Assembly (NCBI RefSeq): GCF_003675855.1
Contig: NZ_RCIH01000010.1
Coordinates: 1-64,000, forward strand
Origin: Halostella salina
Lineage (GTDB): Archaea > Halobacteriota > Halobacteria > Halobacteriales > Natronoarchaeaceae
Reading direction: 5' to 3'
Length of the DNA stretch: 64,000 nt
How positions within the stretch are numbered: the first letter of the stretch is position 1; each line of letters starts with the position of its first letter. The notes beneath the pieces are model-generated. The model did not search any database, was not told the origin of the DNA, and saw nothing but the letters and a program-made list of their open reading frames with translations. The position numbers were made by a program, and so were the translations under genes. Shown in pieces: positions 24,769-33,770 of the stretch.

Positions 24769-26588
24769 CAGTCCAGCGTCGCCCGCGCCGACGGCTCCGG
24801 CTTCGTCGTCCGGTCGTCGACGTGCCGCCGGAACCAGGATTCGAGCGTCGTCACCGGCGCGATCACGTCGATGTGGTTCCCCTCGCCGAGGTGGTGGGCG
24901 GCCTGTAGCTCCCGGAGGCGGTCGCCGTCGAACAGCTCCCGGTCGCACGCCGAGTCGATCAGGTCGTCGATCTTCGCGCGGAGCGCGTCGTTCTCCCGGT
25001 ACCACTCGTCGATGAGCCCCCGTCCGCCGTACGTCGCCCGCGCCCGGAGCCGCGCGAGCGCCGTCGATCCGAGGAAGCCGGCCACCTGAACCGGCCACGG
25101 GTACTTCGGGGGCAGTCCGGTCCGCTCGTACCGGATCTCGGCGAGCTCCGGGTGGAGTTCCTGCAGGAGCCAGAACTTCGGCTTCGTCGTCCCGTACGGG
25201 ATGCTGTTGTCGGTAAACGGGACCGTCCCCATCCGGTACTGCAGGGGGAGCTTCGCCGCGTGTTCGAGGAGGTCACCGTCCGCGTACGTGACGCGCGTCC
25301 CGACGCGCGCCCGGGGCACCTGGTTGCTCGCGTGGGCCATCCGAGAGAAGTAGTTCTGGAAGTGCGCGTCGAGGATCTTCCCGGCCTTGGTCGTCTCGTC
25401 GGTGAACGCGGTCTCCGCACGGAACGAGTCGAGGGGGTCGACGCTCGCAGTCAACACCTCCCTCACGGTGCCCACGTCGTTGACGGCCTCGCTCCGGTAC
25501 ATCGACTCCACGGGGGATGCGCAGTCGGTGAAGTGGTGGCGGCCGAGGTGGTGGCCGACCAGGGTCCCCTCTAACCCCTCCATGATGACCCCGGGCGGGT
25601 CCGCGACGTTGAACACCGCCGCGAGGTTCTTCGTCGTGTTCCAGCGGACCATCCCGTCCGTGAGGTCGATCACCTCCTCGAACCGGGGGGCGAACGTCTC
25701 GGCGGACAGTTCGACGAGTTCGTTCGGCACGCCGAGGGTCGCCGCCACGTCGCGGGCGGGTTCGACGTTCTCCCCCGGCGGGTTCGCGTCGTAGGTGTAC
25801 GTTCGCAGGTCGAACGAGTCGTCCCGGACGGCGTTGCGCTGCAGTTCGGCCGCGGTCATGCGGCTGTCGAGGCCGCCGGAGAGCCAGAGTCCGGCCTCGC
25901 CGTCCAGCGTGGTGCTCACCCGGTCCATGGAGCGCTGGAAGCGCCGCTTCAGCTCCCGGAGGTAGGGCAGTCCGGGCTCGGCCGCCTCGTAGTCGGGCTT
26001 CCAGTAGCGTCGAACCGACGCCTCGCCGTCGGCGTACTCCAGGTAGGAGGCGGGGCGGAGCGCGCTCACCCGCTCGACCAGGGTCCGGTCGCCCCACATG
26101 TGTCCCATGAGCAGCATGTCGCTGACGCCCTGTCGGTCGATCCGGACCTCGTCGAGTTCGTCGAGCAGGGCGCTCACCTCGGAGCCGAACACGAGGCCGT
26201 CGTCGGTCGCGTAGTAGCACTGTCGGGTGCCGATCTTGTCCTGTGCCAGCACGACCCGGCGCTCGGCGGCGTCGACGGCGGCGATGGCGAACGACCCCTC
26301 CAGTTCGGGGAGGACCTCGTCGGGTCTGTCGAGGACGCCCTCGATCAGCTCGCGGTCGGAGAGCGACAGTTCGTCCCGGTTCGACACCGCGCCGTTGACG
26401 ACGCCGAACCGGCTCCCGCCGTCCCACGACGTGTGGCCCGCGGGGTCCCGGTCGCCGTGGTGGTGGAAGCCAAGTCCAAACGGTCCGTGCGCGAACCGCT
26501 CCGTCTCGAACCACTCCTCGTGATGCAACTGCCCGAGCAGGCGCGGGAGCGCGTTGCCGTCGACGGTCCCGCCGATGATACCGGACAT
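24768..26588 (-). CDS. Asparagine-synthase-like protein lacking Cys2
   Basis: 606 residues. The N-terminal Ntn-hydrolase-like glutaminase domain begins MSGIIGG, where active glutamine-dependent enzymes begin MCG, so the nucleophile is replaced by Ser. The C-terminal domain has the ATP pyrophosphatase loop LSGGLDSRMTAAE near residue 235. It could amidate or amide-link a sugar acid or other substrate using ATP and a different nitrogen source, as in beta-lactam-synthetase-like relatives. The longer frame to 26732 is rejected because MSGIIGG aligns with family starts. The glycan context suggests surface-polymer modification. Confidence 0.8.
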   Translation of the reverse strand: MSGIIGGTVDGNALPRLLGQLHHEEWFETERFAHGPFGLGFHHHGDRDPAGHTSWDGGSRFGVVNGAVSNRDELSLSDRELIEGVLDRPDEVLPELEGSFAIAAVDAAERRVVLAQDKIGTRQCYYATDDGLVFGSEVSALLDELDEVRIDRQGVSDMLLMGHMWGDRTLVERVSALRPASYLEYADGEASVRRYWKPDYEAAEPGLPYLRELKRRFQRSMDRVSTTLDGEAGLWLSGGLDSRMTAAELQRNAVRDDSFDLRTYTYDANPPGENVEPARDVAATLGVPNELVELSAETFAPRFEEVIDLTDGMVRWNTTKNLAAVFNVADPPGVIMEGLEGTLVGHHLGRHHFTDCASPVESMYRSEAVNDVGTVREVLTASVDPLDSFRAETAFTDETTKAGKILDAHFQNYFSRMAHASNQVPRARVGTRVTYADGDLLEHAAKLPLQYRMGTVPFTDNSIPYGTTKPKFWLLQELHPELAEIRYERTGLPPKYPWPVQVAGFLGSTALARLRARATYGGRGLIDEWYRENDALRAKIDDLIDSACDRELFDGDRLRELQAAHHLGEGNHIDVIAPVTTLESWFRRHVDDRTTKPEPSARATLD

Positions 26589-26967
26589 ACTATGCCGGGG
26601 AGGACAGGACAGACGGTTATCAGTATGTGCTGGCTTACAGGTACCGGAACCGACCCGTCCGATCCCGGAGGGAGACGCTGCGACCGGCGTGTCGCGTCGC
26701 CGACCTGTCCGCGGTCCGTGGGCGCGCTCCAAGCGCCGAGTCCGGCGGTAAGATGGCCTTACTGGCGCGTCGCTGGCCGTTTTCGGCCGCCGATCGGGGC
26801 GGTGAACGGCGGTCCGAGGGTGTGGCCGGCGCTACCAAGCGGACGTTTTACAGTAGCAACCGAATACGGTGGTCGTAACGGTAGCGTAAAGATCTGGTAA
26901 GTAAGTGCCCACGAAAATTAACCAAGCGTGAAACACGCTTTTGAGGGTAAGGTTCACCTACCCGAGC
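26589..26967. other. Intergenic leader with stem-loops
   Basis: The 379-bp gap separates divergent genes at 26588 and 26968. No gene is supported. The 5' side must hold the asparagine-synthase-like promoter. Near the right end AAGCGTGAAACACGCTT (26924-26940) forms a perfect 7-bp hairpin. It is followed by GGGTAAGGTTCACCTACCC (26945-26963), an imperfect second hairpin ending five bases before the ATG. These could shape the leader of the beta-helix mRNA. Confidence 0.5.
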
Positions 26968-29277
26968 ATGGGAAACGACAAGCGATCCGAGAATACCGAC
27001 ACCGATGACTTTCCCGAGCGGGATCACGAGAAAGTGGATCTTACCGGAGACGAATCGGCCGGCAACGGGAGCGCGGCGGACAGCGTCGACCGGCGTTCGT
27101 TCCTGAAGGTCGCGGGGACGGCGACGGCCGCCGCTATCGGATTCTCCGGAAGCGCGGCCGCGGCGACGACGGTCGAGGGGATCGAGTTCGACCGCGTCGT
27201 GAACGGCGTCGAGGACCTCGGGATGGACCCCGAGGGGAACGACTACGTTCACACCGAGATCGAGGAGGCGCTTTCCCAGTCGGGGACGCTCCTCGAACTG
27301 CCGCCGGGGACGTACAGGGTGCCCGGCAACGGCCACACGCCGAGCGTCACCGTCTCGTCGAACCGCGTCGGTATTCGCGGCACCGGCGACGCGCGCGGCG
27401 ACGTGCGGTTCGTCACCGACCAGGGGCAGTACGCGCGGTGGCTGAACTGGTCCGGCAGCGACTTCCTGCTGTCGAACCTCGTGTTCGACCAGTACGACTC
27501 GTTCGACACGATGCTCGGGGCGCTGCTCTCGCCGAACGGCGGGGCCTGCAAGATCGTCGGCTGCGGCCTCGAAGGGTCGGAACCGTCCCAGCGCTCGGTC
27601 GGCGGGTTCAGTCAGAACCGCGACCCGATGCTGTTCCAGTTCGTCAACAGCGGCGGTCACATCGTCGTGCAGGACTGGGTAGACCTGACGCCGGTGCAGT
27701 ACGACGACTACCCGAACAACCGCGCGATGTTCTGGGGCGCGGCGGGAGCGACCGGGAGCGCCGAGTTCCGCGACATGTGGGTCCGGGGCGGCTCCGGCTC
27801 CGTGATCTACTTCGGGAAGGACCGGATGGCCCCTATCGAGGTGGCGAACTGCCACTTCCGGCACGTCCACGACAAGGCCGTCCGGGTGACCGGCAGCGAG
27901 ACGACGATCCGCAACTGCACCTGGTGGTACGACGACACCCAGTGGCACCCCGACTCGCACGTCCGCGGCGGCGGCACGCCGTCGCAGGCGTCGACCCGCT
28001 CGCTCTGGGCGCAGACGAACTCGTCGTACGCCCGTGCCGGCCCGACGGTCGAGAACTGTCACGTGAAGGTCGACAACCTCCAGTGGGGGGACGGCGGCAT
28101 GCACTGGAACCGGTACACAAGCGGCGGGACGGTCCGCAACAGTCGGTTCGAACTCAACGCCGGCGGGGCCGCGGTGCGTGCCGGCAGCGGGTCCAGCACC
28201 GTCACCGTGGAGAACTCCGCGTTCACCGGCAGCTCCGGGACCGTCGCCAGCGGCGGGGGCGTCGAGGTCCGCCGGGTCTGCAACTCGCTCGACGGCTCGG
28301 GGTCGGGCTGTGCCGCCCCGGAGATCCCCGAGGAGTTTCCGGGCGAGTCGGTGAGCAGCCCTGACTCCGGGTCCGGTTCCGAGGACGGATCAGGGAGCGA
28401 CACCCTCGACCGGACGCTGACCGTCGAGAGCACGGGGGAGGCCCGCGCGTCCTACGAGTTCAGCGTCACCGAGGCGCTCGAAGCCGGGTCGAACGCCAAC
28501 ACGTCGAACGCCGAGTATCTCGACGCGGTCGACGGCACGACCGGCTCCGGCTCGGTCGCGCTGTACGGCACCGACGACTACCGGTTCGCCGGCGAACTGG
28601 AATCCGCCGTCGTCGACGGCCCGGCGAACGTGTTCGTCGACGGCGAGCAGGTCGAGACCGAAGCCCCGGAGCCGGAGCCGACGCCGAAGACGCTCGAACT
28701 GACGAGCACGGGCGAGGCCCGTGCCACCTACGAGGTCGCCGTGACCGGCGGGATCGAGGCGGGCGACCGCGCCAACACGTCGAACGCCGAGTATCTCGAC
28801 GAGGTCGGCGATTCCACCGCGTCCGGCTCGGTCGCCGTGTTCGGCACCGACGACTACGAGTTCACCGGCGAACTGGAGTCCGTCGTCGTCGACGGGCCCG
28901 CGGCGGCGTACGTCGACGGCGAGCAGGTGGAGACGCAGGCACCGTCGGAGGAAACCGACGGCAGCGATGGTGACGGCGAGGAGTCGAACGACGACGGCCA
29001 AACGGCCGAGCCGACGAAGACGCTCGAGGTGTCGAGCACCGGTTCTGCCCGCGCCACCTACGAGTTCACCGTCACGGGCGAGATCGAGGCGGGCGACCGC
29101 GCCAACACGTCGAACGCCGACTTCCTCGACGAGATCAGCGGCTCCACCGCGTCCGGCTCGGTCGCGCTGTACGGCACCGACGACTACGAGTTCACCGGCG
29201 AACTCGACAGCATCGACGTCGACGGTCCCGCCGAGGTGTACGTCGACGGAACCATCACCGACACCGGGGGCGAGTAG
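26968..29277 (+). CDS. Tat-exported beta-helix protein with three C-terminal repeats
   Basis: 769 residues. A long acidic N-terminus precedes the twin-arginine signal DRRSFLKVAGTATAAAIGF and the cleavage region GSAAAA near 60. A pectate-lyase-like right-handed beta-helix occupies about 65-470. Then three copies of a roughly 77-residue domain begin near 483, 575 and 685, each opening TLxVxSTGxARAxYEFxVT and closing VDGPAxVFVDGEQV, joined by acidic linkers. The same domain occurs four times in the protein at 48258-50945. An extracellular, surface or glycan-acting role is inferred; the domain has no name that I recognise. Confidence 0.85.
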   Translation: MGNDKRSENTDTDDFPERDHEKVDLTGDESAGNGSAADSVDRRSFLKVAGTATAAAIGFSGSAAAATTVEGIEFDRVVNGVEDLGMDPEGNDYVHTEIEEALSQSGTLLELPPGTYRVPGNGHTPSVTVSSNRVGIRGTGDARGDVRFVTDQGQYARWLNWSGSDFLLSNLVFDQYDSFDTMLGALLSPNGGACKIVGCGLEGSEPSQRSVGGFSQNRDPMLFQFVNSGGHIVVQDWVDLTPVQYDDYPNNRAMFWGAAGATGSAEFRDMWVRGGSGSVIYFGKDRMAPIEVANCHFRHVHDKAVRVTGSETTIRNCTWWYDDTQWHPDSHVRGGGTPSQASTRSLWAQTNSSYARAGPTVENCHVKVDNLQWGDGGMHWNRYTSGGTVRNSRFELNAGGAAVRAGSGSSTVTVENSAFTGSSGTVASGGGVEVRRVCNSLDGSGSGCAAPEIPEEFPGESVSSPDSGSGSEDGSGSDTLDRTLTVESTGEARASYEFSVTEALEAGSNANTSNAEYLDAVDGTTGSGSVALYGTDDYRFAGELESAVVDGPANVFVDGEQVETEAPEPEPTPKTLELTSTGEARATYEVAVTGGIEAGDRANTSNAEYLDEVGDSTASGSVAVFGTDDYEFTGELESVVVDGPAAAYVDGEQVETQAPSEETDGSDGDGEESNDDGQTAEPTKTLEVSSTGSARATYEFTVTGEIEAGDRANTSNADFLDEISGSTASGSVALYGTDDYEFTGELDSIDVDGPAEVYVDGTITDTGGE

Positions 29278-29431
29278 CCCGCAAGCGCCGGCCGGCGGCG
29301 TCGGTCAGCAGTTGTCGGCGTGGCGTCGGCCGCCGCTGAAGCGGTCGCGGCGAACCGCCAGTCGGTGACGCGCTGACGGAGCCGTCGCTGGTCGGGGTGG
29401 GATCCTTCGAACCGTATCGAGCCCGCCTCGA

Positions 29432-29737
29432 TCACTCCCCCGGAACGGGGGGTGCGGACGGCTCCGTGCCGGTGTCCGGAGCCTCACTGACGACCACGCG
29501 CCGGTCGTCGTACACGACGACGTCGCAGCCGGCGACCGAGAAGCCGATCCGGCCCTCGAAACTGTCCGAATCGAGGATGCGCTCCAGCGCGTCGGGGTCG
29601 ATACTGTCGTACAGCGGAACGTCGATGTCGAGCGGGTCTACGTCTTTGGCTTCGGCGACCGCCCAGACGATCGCTTCGGTGATCGGTTCGTCCCGTGCGG
29701 TTCGTTCGACGGGGGATGTAGGGTACGCGCTCATCAC
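29432..29737 (-). CDS. HalOD1 domain protein
   Basis: 101 residues, almost wholly a HalOD1 (halobacterial output domain 1) module. It has ITEAIVWAVAEAKDVDPL, the DPDAL helix start, then beta strands GFSVAGCDVVVYDDRRVVV. HalOD1 occurs alone or at the end of haloarchaeal signalling proteins and is thought to be a response or regulatory output domain. A second solo copy lies at 34567. The start could be the first or second Met. Confidence 0.85.
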   Translation of the reverse strand: MMSAYPTSPVERTARDEPITEAIVWAVAEAKDVDPLDIDVPLYDSIDPDALERILDSDSFEGRIGFSVAGCDVVVYDDRRVVVSEAPDTGTEPSAPPVPGE

Positions 29738-29894
29738 TGTCTCCCCGTTACGCGCCCGGGGGTTTGTGTCGCGTGGCTACAGTCATACAGGGCGCCCGCT
29801 AGCGGGGGCTATATGTATACATACGCGTTCCGACGACCGACCTTCAACAGTCGGCTCGTCGGGAGGGCCGTGACCCGCGTCCGCTGGAACCCGG

Positions 29895-30026
29895 TCAGAC
29901 GCTGGCGATCGGTGACTCCCCGCAGGCGATACAGACGTACTCGTCGCCCGTCGTCTCGACGACGGGGGCGTTACACTCGACACACTTCATGCGCGCGCTC
30001 CGCGCCGCGCGTGGATAGCGTCCCAT
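29895..30026 (-). CDS. Small CxxC zinc-finger protein
   Basis: About 43 residues from MGRYPRAARSARMKCVECNA, carrying CVEC and CIAC, a four-cysteine zinc knuckle typical of short haloarchaeal proteins. The start at 30026 fits a TATA-like TTTTACG on this strand near 30050-30058 and a leaderless message. The inner Met (29990) would leave only 31 residues. The role is unknown. Confidence 0.65.
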   Translation of the reverse strand: MGRYPRAARSARMKCVECNAPVVETTGDEYVCIACGESPIASV

Positions 30027-30247
30027 GGTTCGACTGTCACTCCCCGGAGGCGTAAAACGGCCCGACCGTTGACGGCGGTTCACGGCCGTTGCTCGGCGTA
30101 ACCCTCACCTTCCGGCCGGCGCGTCGAAGACGCTAGCCGGCCCCGTGACCAGGCCGCGCTTACCCCATCCGGAAGCGGTTCCTAACGGGTATCGGTGTTT
30201 GACAGGTAGCACAACACGTTAGCACGCCGGCGACGTGGCGGACGACG

Positions 30248-31063
30248 ATGAGCACCCCGACCGTCACCGACGACGACATCGCCGTCCTGCGGGCGCTGTC
30301 TGACGGCCTCGCGGACCCGGACACCGTCACCGAGAGGGCGGGGGTCGACGACGCGCCGATCCGCCTCGACGCGCTGGCCGAGGCGGGACTCGTCCGGCCG
30401 ACGGCCGACGGCTACGCGCTCACCGACAGCGGGGAACGGTTGCTCGCGTCGCCCGACGACCCGCCGGCCGACTCGCACCTCGACGCCCCGCCCGATGTGA
30501 CAGCGGCCCTCGACCGGCTGGGGCTGCGACCGGACCACGAGGACGCGGTGCTGGCCGTGTACGCCTTCCTCAGTCACTGGGGCGAGGCGACCCGCGCCGA
30601 GGCCGTCGACGCCGTGTTCAGCGAACACCCGCTCGGCTACGTCGACGGCGACGACTGGTGGGACGAGACGATACGCGACGCGCTCGCGGCGCTCCCGGGG
30701 ATCGAGCACGACGGCGACCGCTGGCGGCACGCCGGCGGCGGGATCGTCGACGAGACGGGGGACGGCCGCCGGCCGTTCGGCTCCGCCGACCGCGAGCGGT
30801 TCGGGAGCGTCAAGCACGCGCTGGAGTCGCTCGACGTCGACAGCCGGCAGCGGACGGCAGTGGTCGCGGCGTTCGAACTGCTCCGGTCCCCCGGCGGCGC
30901 GACGACGGCGGAACTGCGGGAGCGCGCCCACGACGCGGTGTCCGTCGAGGCGTCGGCCGGCACCTGGTGGCGTGACGGCGTCGAACCGGTGTTCGAACGG
31001 CTCCCCGGCGTCGAGCGTGGCGGGGACAGACGCTGGCGGTACGTCGGCGACCGGAGCGACTGA
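30248..31063 (+). CDS. Winged-helix-containing haloarchaeal protein
   Basis: 271 residues. The first 60 form a winged helix (DDDIAVLRALSDGLADPDTV ... LVRPTADGYALTDSG). Two similar repeats follow (about 80-165 and 180-271), each with a helix, a Trp-rich WWDE/WWRDG motif, and a GIEHDGDRWRHAG or GVERGGDRRWRYVG close. The internal repeat suggests tandem wing or dimer modules. DNA binding is likely; the target is unknown. Confidence 0.65.
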   Translation: MSTPTVTDDDIAVLRALSDGLADPDTVTERAGVDDAPIRLDALAEAGLVRPTADGYALTDSGERLLASPDDPPADSHLDAPPDVTAALDRLGLRPDHEDAVLAVYAFLSHWGEATRAEAVDAVFSEHPLGYVDGDDWWDETIRDALAALPGIEHDGDRWRHAGGGIVDETGDGRRPFGSADRERFGSVKHALESLDVDSRQRTAVVAAFELLRSPGGATTAELRERAHDAVSVEASAGTWWRDGVEPVFERLPGVERGGDRRWRYVGDRSD

Positions 31064-31070
31064 CCGACGG

Positions 31071-31445
31071 TCACTCCGGCGGCCGCCCCGACGCCTCCTC
31101 GTCGTCCAGATCCGACAGCGCGCGCTCGTCGTTGTACTCCTCGGAGCCCGCCGCCTCCCCGGTCAGTTCGTTGAAGATCGCTTCCCGCGCCTCGTCGGCG
31201 GAGCCGAAGCGCTCGTCGACCAGCCGGTCCAGGGCGTCGCCGACGGACTCGGTCTCGTTGGCGAGGGCGATCTCACGGTCGCCGTACTCCGCGGCGAGTT
31301 CCTCGCTCGTCGCGGGATACTTGTGCTCGTCGAGGAAGGCCGCGCCCGCGTCGGCCGACATCCGCTCGACGCTCTCGGCCCGCTCCCGGCGGCGCTCCCC
31401 CGCGCGTTCGCTCACGTCCTCGGCGTCCGGCTGGTCCCGTGTCAT
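31071..31445 (-). CDS. DUF5789 family protein
   Basis: 124 residues, acidic. The central EHKYPATSEELAAEYGDREI and the later RFGSADEAREAIFNELTGEA match the DUF5789 pattern of short haloarchaeal proteins. The function is unknown. The ATG at 31445 (MTRDQPDAED) is preferred to a longer start whose N-terminus looks non-coding. It is convergent with the winged-helix gene at 30248. Confidence 0.8.
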   Translation of the reverse strand: MTRDQPDAEDVSERAGERRRERAESVERMSADAGAAFLDEHKYPATSEELAAEYGDREIALANETESVGDALDRLVDERFGSADEAREAIFNELTGEAAGSEEYNDERALSDLDDEEASGRPPE

Positions 31446-31686
31446 GGTCGGCCGTACCGTCGTGACGCGGAAAAGGCTGGGTCCCGGTTGGTTGCCAGCT
31501 GGTGACGTCGACCGGTGCCGACCGGTGCCACGGGGGTGAACTCCATCCATGCGCCGTACCGGCCGTCGTCACAGTACCCCGGGAGGGCGTGGTACGTACT
31601 TCCGAGAACGATCTGGTACAGCGGCGAAAAGAAGCGGACACGGTCCAGGTGTCCGAGTATCCAGCCGGTCGTGCCGACAGGCTACG

Positions 31687-32394
31687 TTACCACTGCTGAG
31701 GCTGCTGCATGCCGCCCTGCTGTGGCTGCTGGGACTGCTGTTCCCGTGGCTGGTGTGACTGCTGACCGCCCTGCGGTTGCTGGTGTTGCTGCATCCCGCC
31801 CTGCTGCCCCTGCTGGCTCATCTGCCCGCCCTGACGGTCACCCTGAACTGCCGGGGCGGGCTGCTTGGTCCCCTGGAACTGCGCCTGTGCCTGCTGGAGT
31901 CCCTGCTGCACCTGTTGGATGAGCTGTGGCTCGCCGAAGGATTCCAGAAGCCGGTAGGTGCTGTCGATCGCCCGGTTCACCGCCGCCGCCGTCTCCTGAC
32001 AGTGGGGGTTCCCGTGGCGCTGTATCTCCTCCAGACCGTCCTCGGCGACGGAGGCGAACAGCATCGCCGCCTCCAGCCCGTAGACGGAGTCGCGGGCGAT
32101 CAGCCGGGCGTTCAGGTCCGCCAGTTCGCCGATGTCCTGGCAGACGCGGATGCAGGTCGCCATCCCCGGCCCCTGCTCGATCATCTGGTCCACGCACCAC
32201 TCCGTGATGTCCGTGACCGTCTCGAAGTCCTCCAGCGCGGTGCGGAGTTCGCCCGTCAGGTCGCTCTCGAAGTCCCGGCCACGCTGCCGGAGCAGGTCGG
32301 CCTGCTGTCCGTGCTGGCTCATCTGCGTCGGCTGTCCGCCCTGTTGCATTCCTGTTCCCTGTGCGCCCGTCCCTGGCAGCTGTTGTTGTGACAT
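31687..32394 (-). CDS. Csp-like four-helix protein with few cysteines and Gln-rich tails
   Basis: 235 residues. Residues about 35-152 have the helical pattern and conserved landmarks of copper-storage (Csp/DUF326) four-helix bundles: CIRVCQDIGELAD, NARLIARDS, EIQRHGNPHC and a final helix. Only four cysteines remain (67, 81, 85, 132), where metal-storing members have ten or more lining the core. The two ends are low-complexity Gln/Gly/Met/Pro tails, the C-terminal one about 80 residues. It may bind little copper or have changed role. The family resemblance is by eye. Confidence 0.7.
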   Translation of the reverse strand: MSQQQLPGTGAQGTGMQQGGQPTQMSQHGQQADLLRQRGRDFESDLTGELRTALEDFETVTDITEWCVDQMIEQGPGMATCIRVCQDIGELADLNARLIARDSVYGLEAAMLFASVAEDGLEEIQRHGNPHCQETAAAVNRAIDSTYRLLESFGEPQLIQQVQQGLQQAQAQFQGTKQPAPAVQGDRQGGQMSQQGQQGGMQQHQQPQGGQQSHQPREQQSQQPQQGGMQQPQQW

Positions 32395-32598
32395 TGGAAT
32401 CACTCCTTGGTCGTTCGTCGCGGGCACCGGTCCCGCGAGGCGAACCGGGCTACATCGGTTCCGAGGATAAACCGGCCCGGTCGTTTCTCACGGTTCCCCC
32501 GGTAACGGGCCGTTTCCGCCGGAGCCGGCCGGGCACAGCCGACCCGACGGCGTCGTTTCAACCGGGCCAAAGCACGGCTTACTCGGGTCACCCGGCGG

Positions 32599-32858
32599 TC
32601 ATCCGTCCCGGTTCCCGAGCGCTCTGCGGAGGTCGGCCGTGATCGCCGCCACCTTGCTCCGGTCGTACAGCGCCGCAGCGGGATGGAACGTCGGCCGGAC
32701 GGTTCGCCCTGTGCGACCTCGTCACAGCCGGGAGCCTCGCCGACGAGCACCGCGTCGGCGTCGGACGAGCCGACATCGGGGACGAACCGCTCGCGGTCGA
32801 ACTGCTCGTCCGGCACGGCCGCGAGTTCGCCGGCGAAGGCCCCGGGAAAGCCGTCACG
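32599..32858 (-). pseudogene. Decayed uracil-DNA glycosylase (internal deletion)
   Basis: Read on the minus strand, DGFPGAFAGELAAVPDEQFD continues to ADAVLVGEAPGCDEVAQGEP, the N-terminal motif of family-4/5 uracil-DNA glycosylases. The frame then breaks near 32697. A different frame gives VRPTFHPAAALYDRSKVAAI followed by TADLRRALGNRDG and a stop at 32599, the usual C-terminal HP motif. Over 100 residues between the two ends, including the catalytic core, are missing. This is a remnant made by internal deletion, with its 5' end running into the YHS gene. Confidence 0.7.
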
Positions 32859-33027
32859 CGTACTCCTCGGGCGACGCCTCGAACCGTCGCTTGCAGTCCT
32901 CGCTGCAGAACCGGTACGTCTCGCCGTCGTACTCGGCTTCGGCCGGCGCGAACGCCTCGTCCTCGTAGTCGGTCTCCGTCGGGTTCCGGGCCTCGATCCC
33001 CTGGCCGCAGACTGGACAGGTCTCCAT
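32854..33027 (-). CDS. Small YHS/TRASH-type metal-binding protein
   Basis: 57 residues. METCPVCGQGIE gives a CxxC pair and YRFCSEDCKRRFEASPEEY is the YHS/TRASH signature with FCSxxC. Such short proteins bind a metal ion, often in copper or heavy-metal handling. It lies near the Csp-like gene at 31687, which makes a copper link possible but unproven. The start at 33027 avoids an arginine-rich extension. Confidence 0.85.
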   Translation of the reverse strand: METCPVCGQGIEARNPTETDYEDEAFAPAEAEYDGETYRFCSEDCKRRFEASPEEYA

Positions 33028-33189
33028 AGACACGGTTCGACGGCGGCGAAGTAGAGTGTTGGTCTCTGCGATTCGACACACCGGGGGATCGCCGGCTCAG
33101 GGGAACCCCGGTTTTGAAGCCGATTTCCACCGTACTGATGATGGTGTACGACGCCCCGCGTTTATTGAACTCGGCGTCGTCGGTCGGCC

Positions 33190-33732
33190 ATGGTCGAACG
33201 CAGCGATCGCGTCCTCGACGCCTTCGGGCACCGCGGCGACGCGCTGCTCGCCGACGAGTTCCTCTCGCTCATCGAACGCCACCACCCGACCGACGGCCCG
33301 GGCGTCGACTGGGCGGTGGTCGAGGCGTACGCGGAGACGCTCGACGAACGGGGCATGAGCCAGCTCGACGGCGACGTGGTGCTCGAACGGATCGACTCGA
33401 AGCGCACGGCCAGCGAGACGTGGGTGGACGACGGGGCCATCTACGACCTCGGCGACGGGCGCGTGAGCAAGTACCCCGCCGAGTGGCACGACCGACTCGG
33501 CGGCTCGACGGACCTCGTCGCGGTCGTCGAGTTCCTCGCCGACGCCGAGGCGTCGATCGGGCAGGGCGGGGCCGGGAGCGGCGTGCCCGAGGAGTTCCTG
33601 CTCGACACCGTCGCCGTCGTTGGCGGCCTCGACCGCGAGGACGCGAAGGCGCGGCTGGAGGAGCTACGGCGGTCCGGCCCGCTCGCCGAGGACGCCGACC
33701 AGCACCCGAACCCGCGGGTGCGGCTGGAGTGA
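33190..33732 (+). CDS. Haloarchaeal hypothetical protein
   Basis: 180 residues, acidic, mostly helical with a short beta section (GAIYDLGDGRVSKYPAEW). I do not recognise a functional family. Conserved-looking features are the N-terminal RSDRVLDAFGHRGDALLADE and the C-terminal helix VVGGLDREDAKARLEELRRS. It lies 38 bases ahead of rdfA in the same direction, but a TATA-like TTTAAG at 33750-33755 suggests rdfA has its own promoter. Confidence 0.7.
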   Translation: MVERSDRVLDAFGHRGDALLADEFLSLIERHHPTDGPGVDWAVVEAYAETLDERGMSQLDGDVVLERIDSKRTASETWVDDGAIYDLGDGRVSKYPAEWHDRLGGSTDLVAVVEFLADAEASIGQGGAGSGVPEEFLLDTVAVVGGLDREDAKARLEELRRSGPLAEDADQHPNPRVRLE

Positions 33733-33770
33733 TCCCGAACGAGGAAGGTTTAAGCGACTGAGAACCCATC

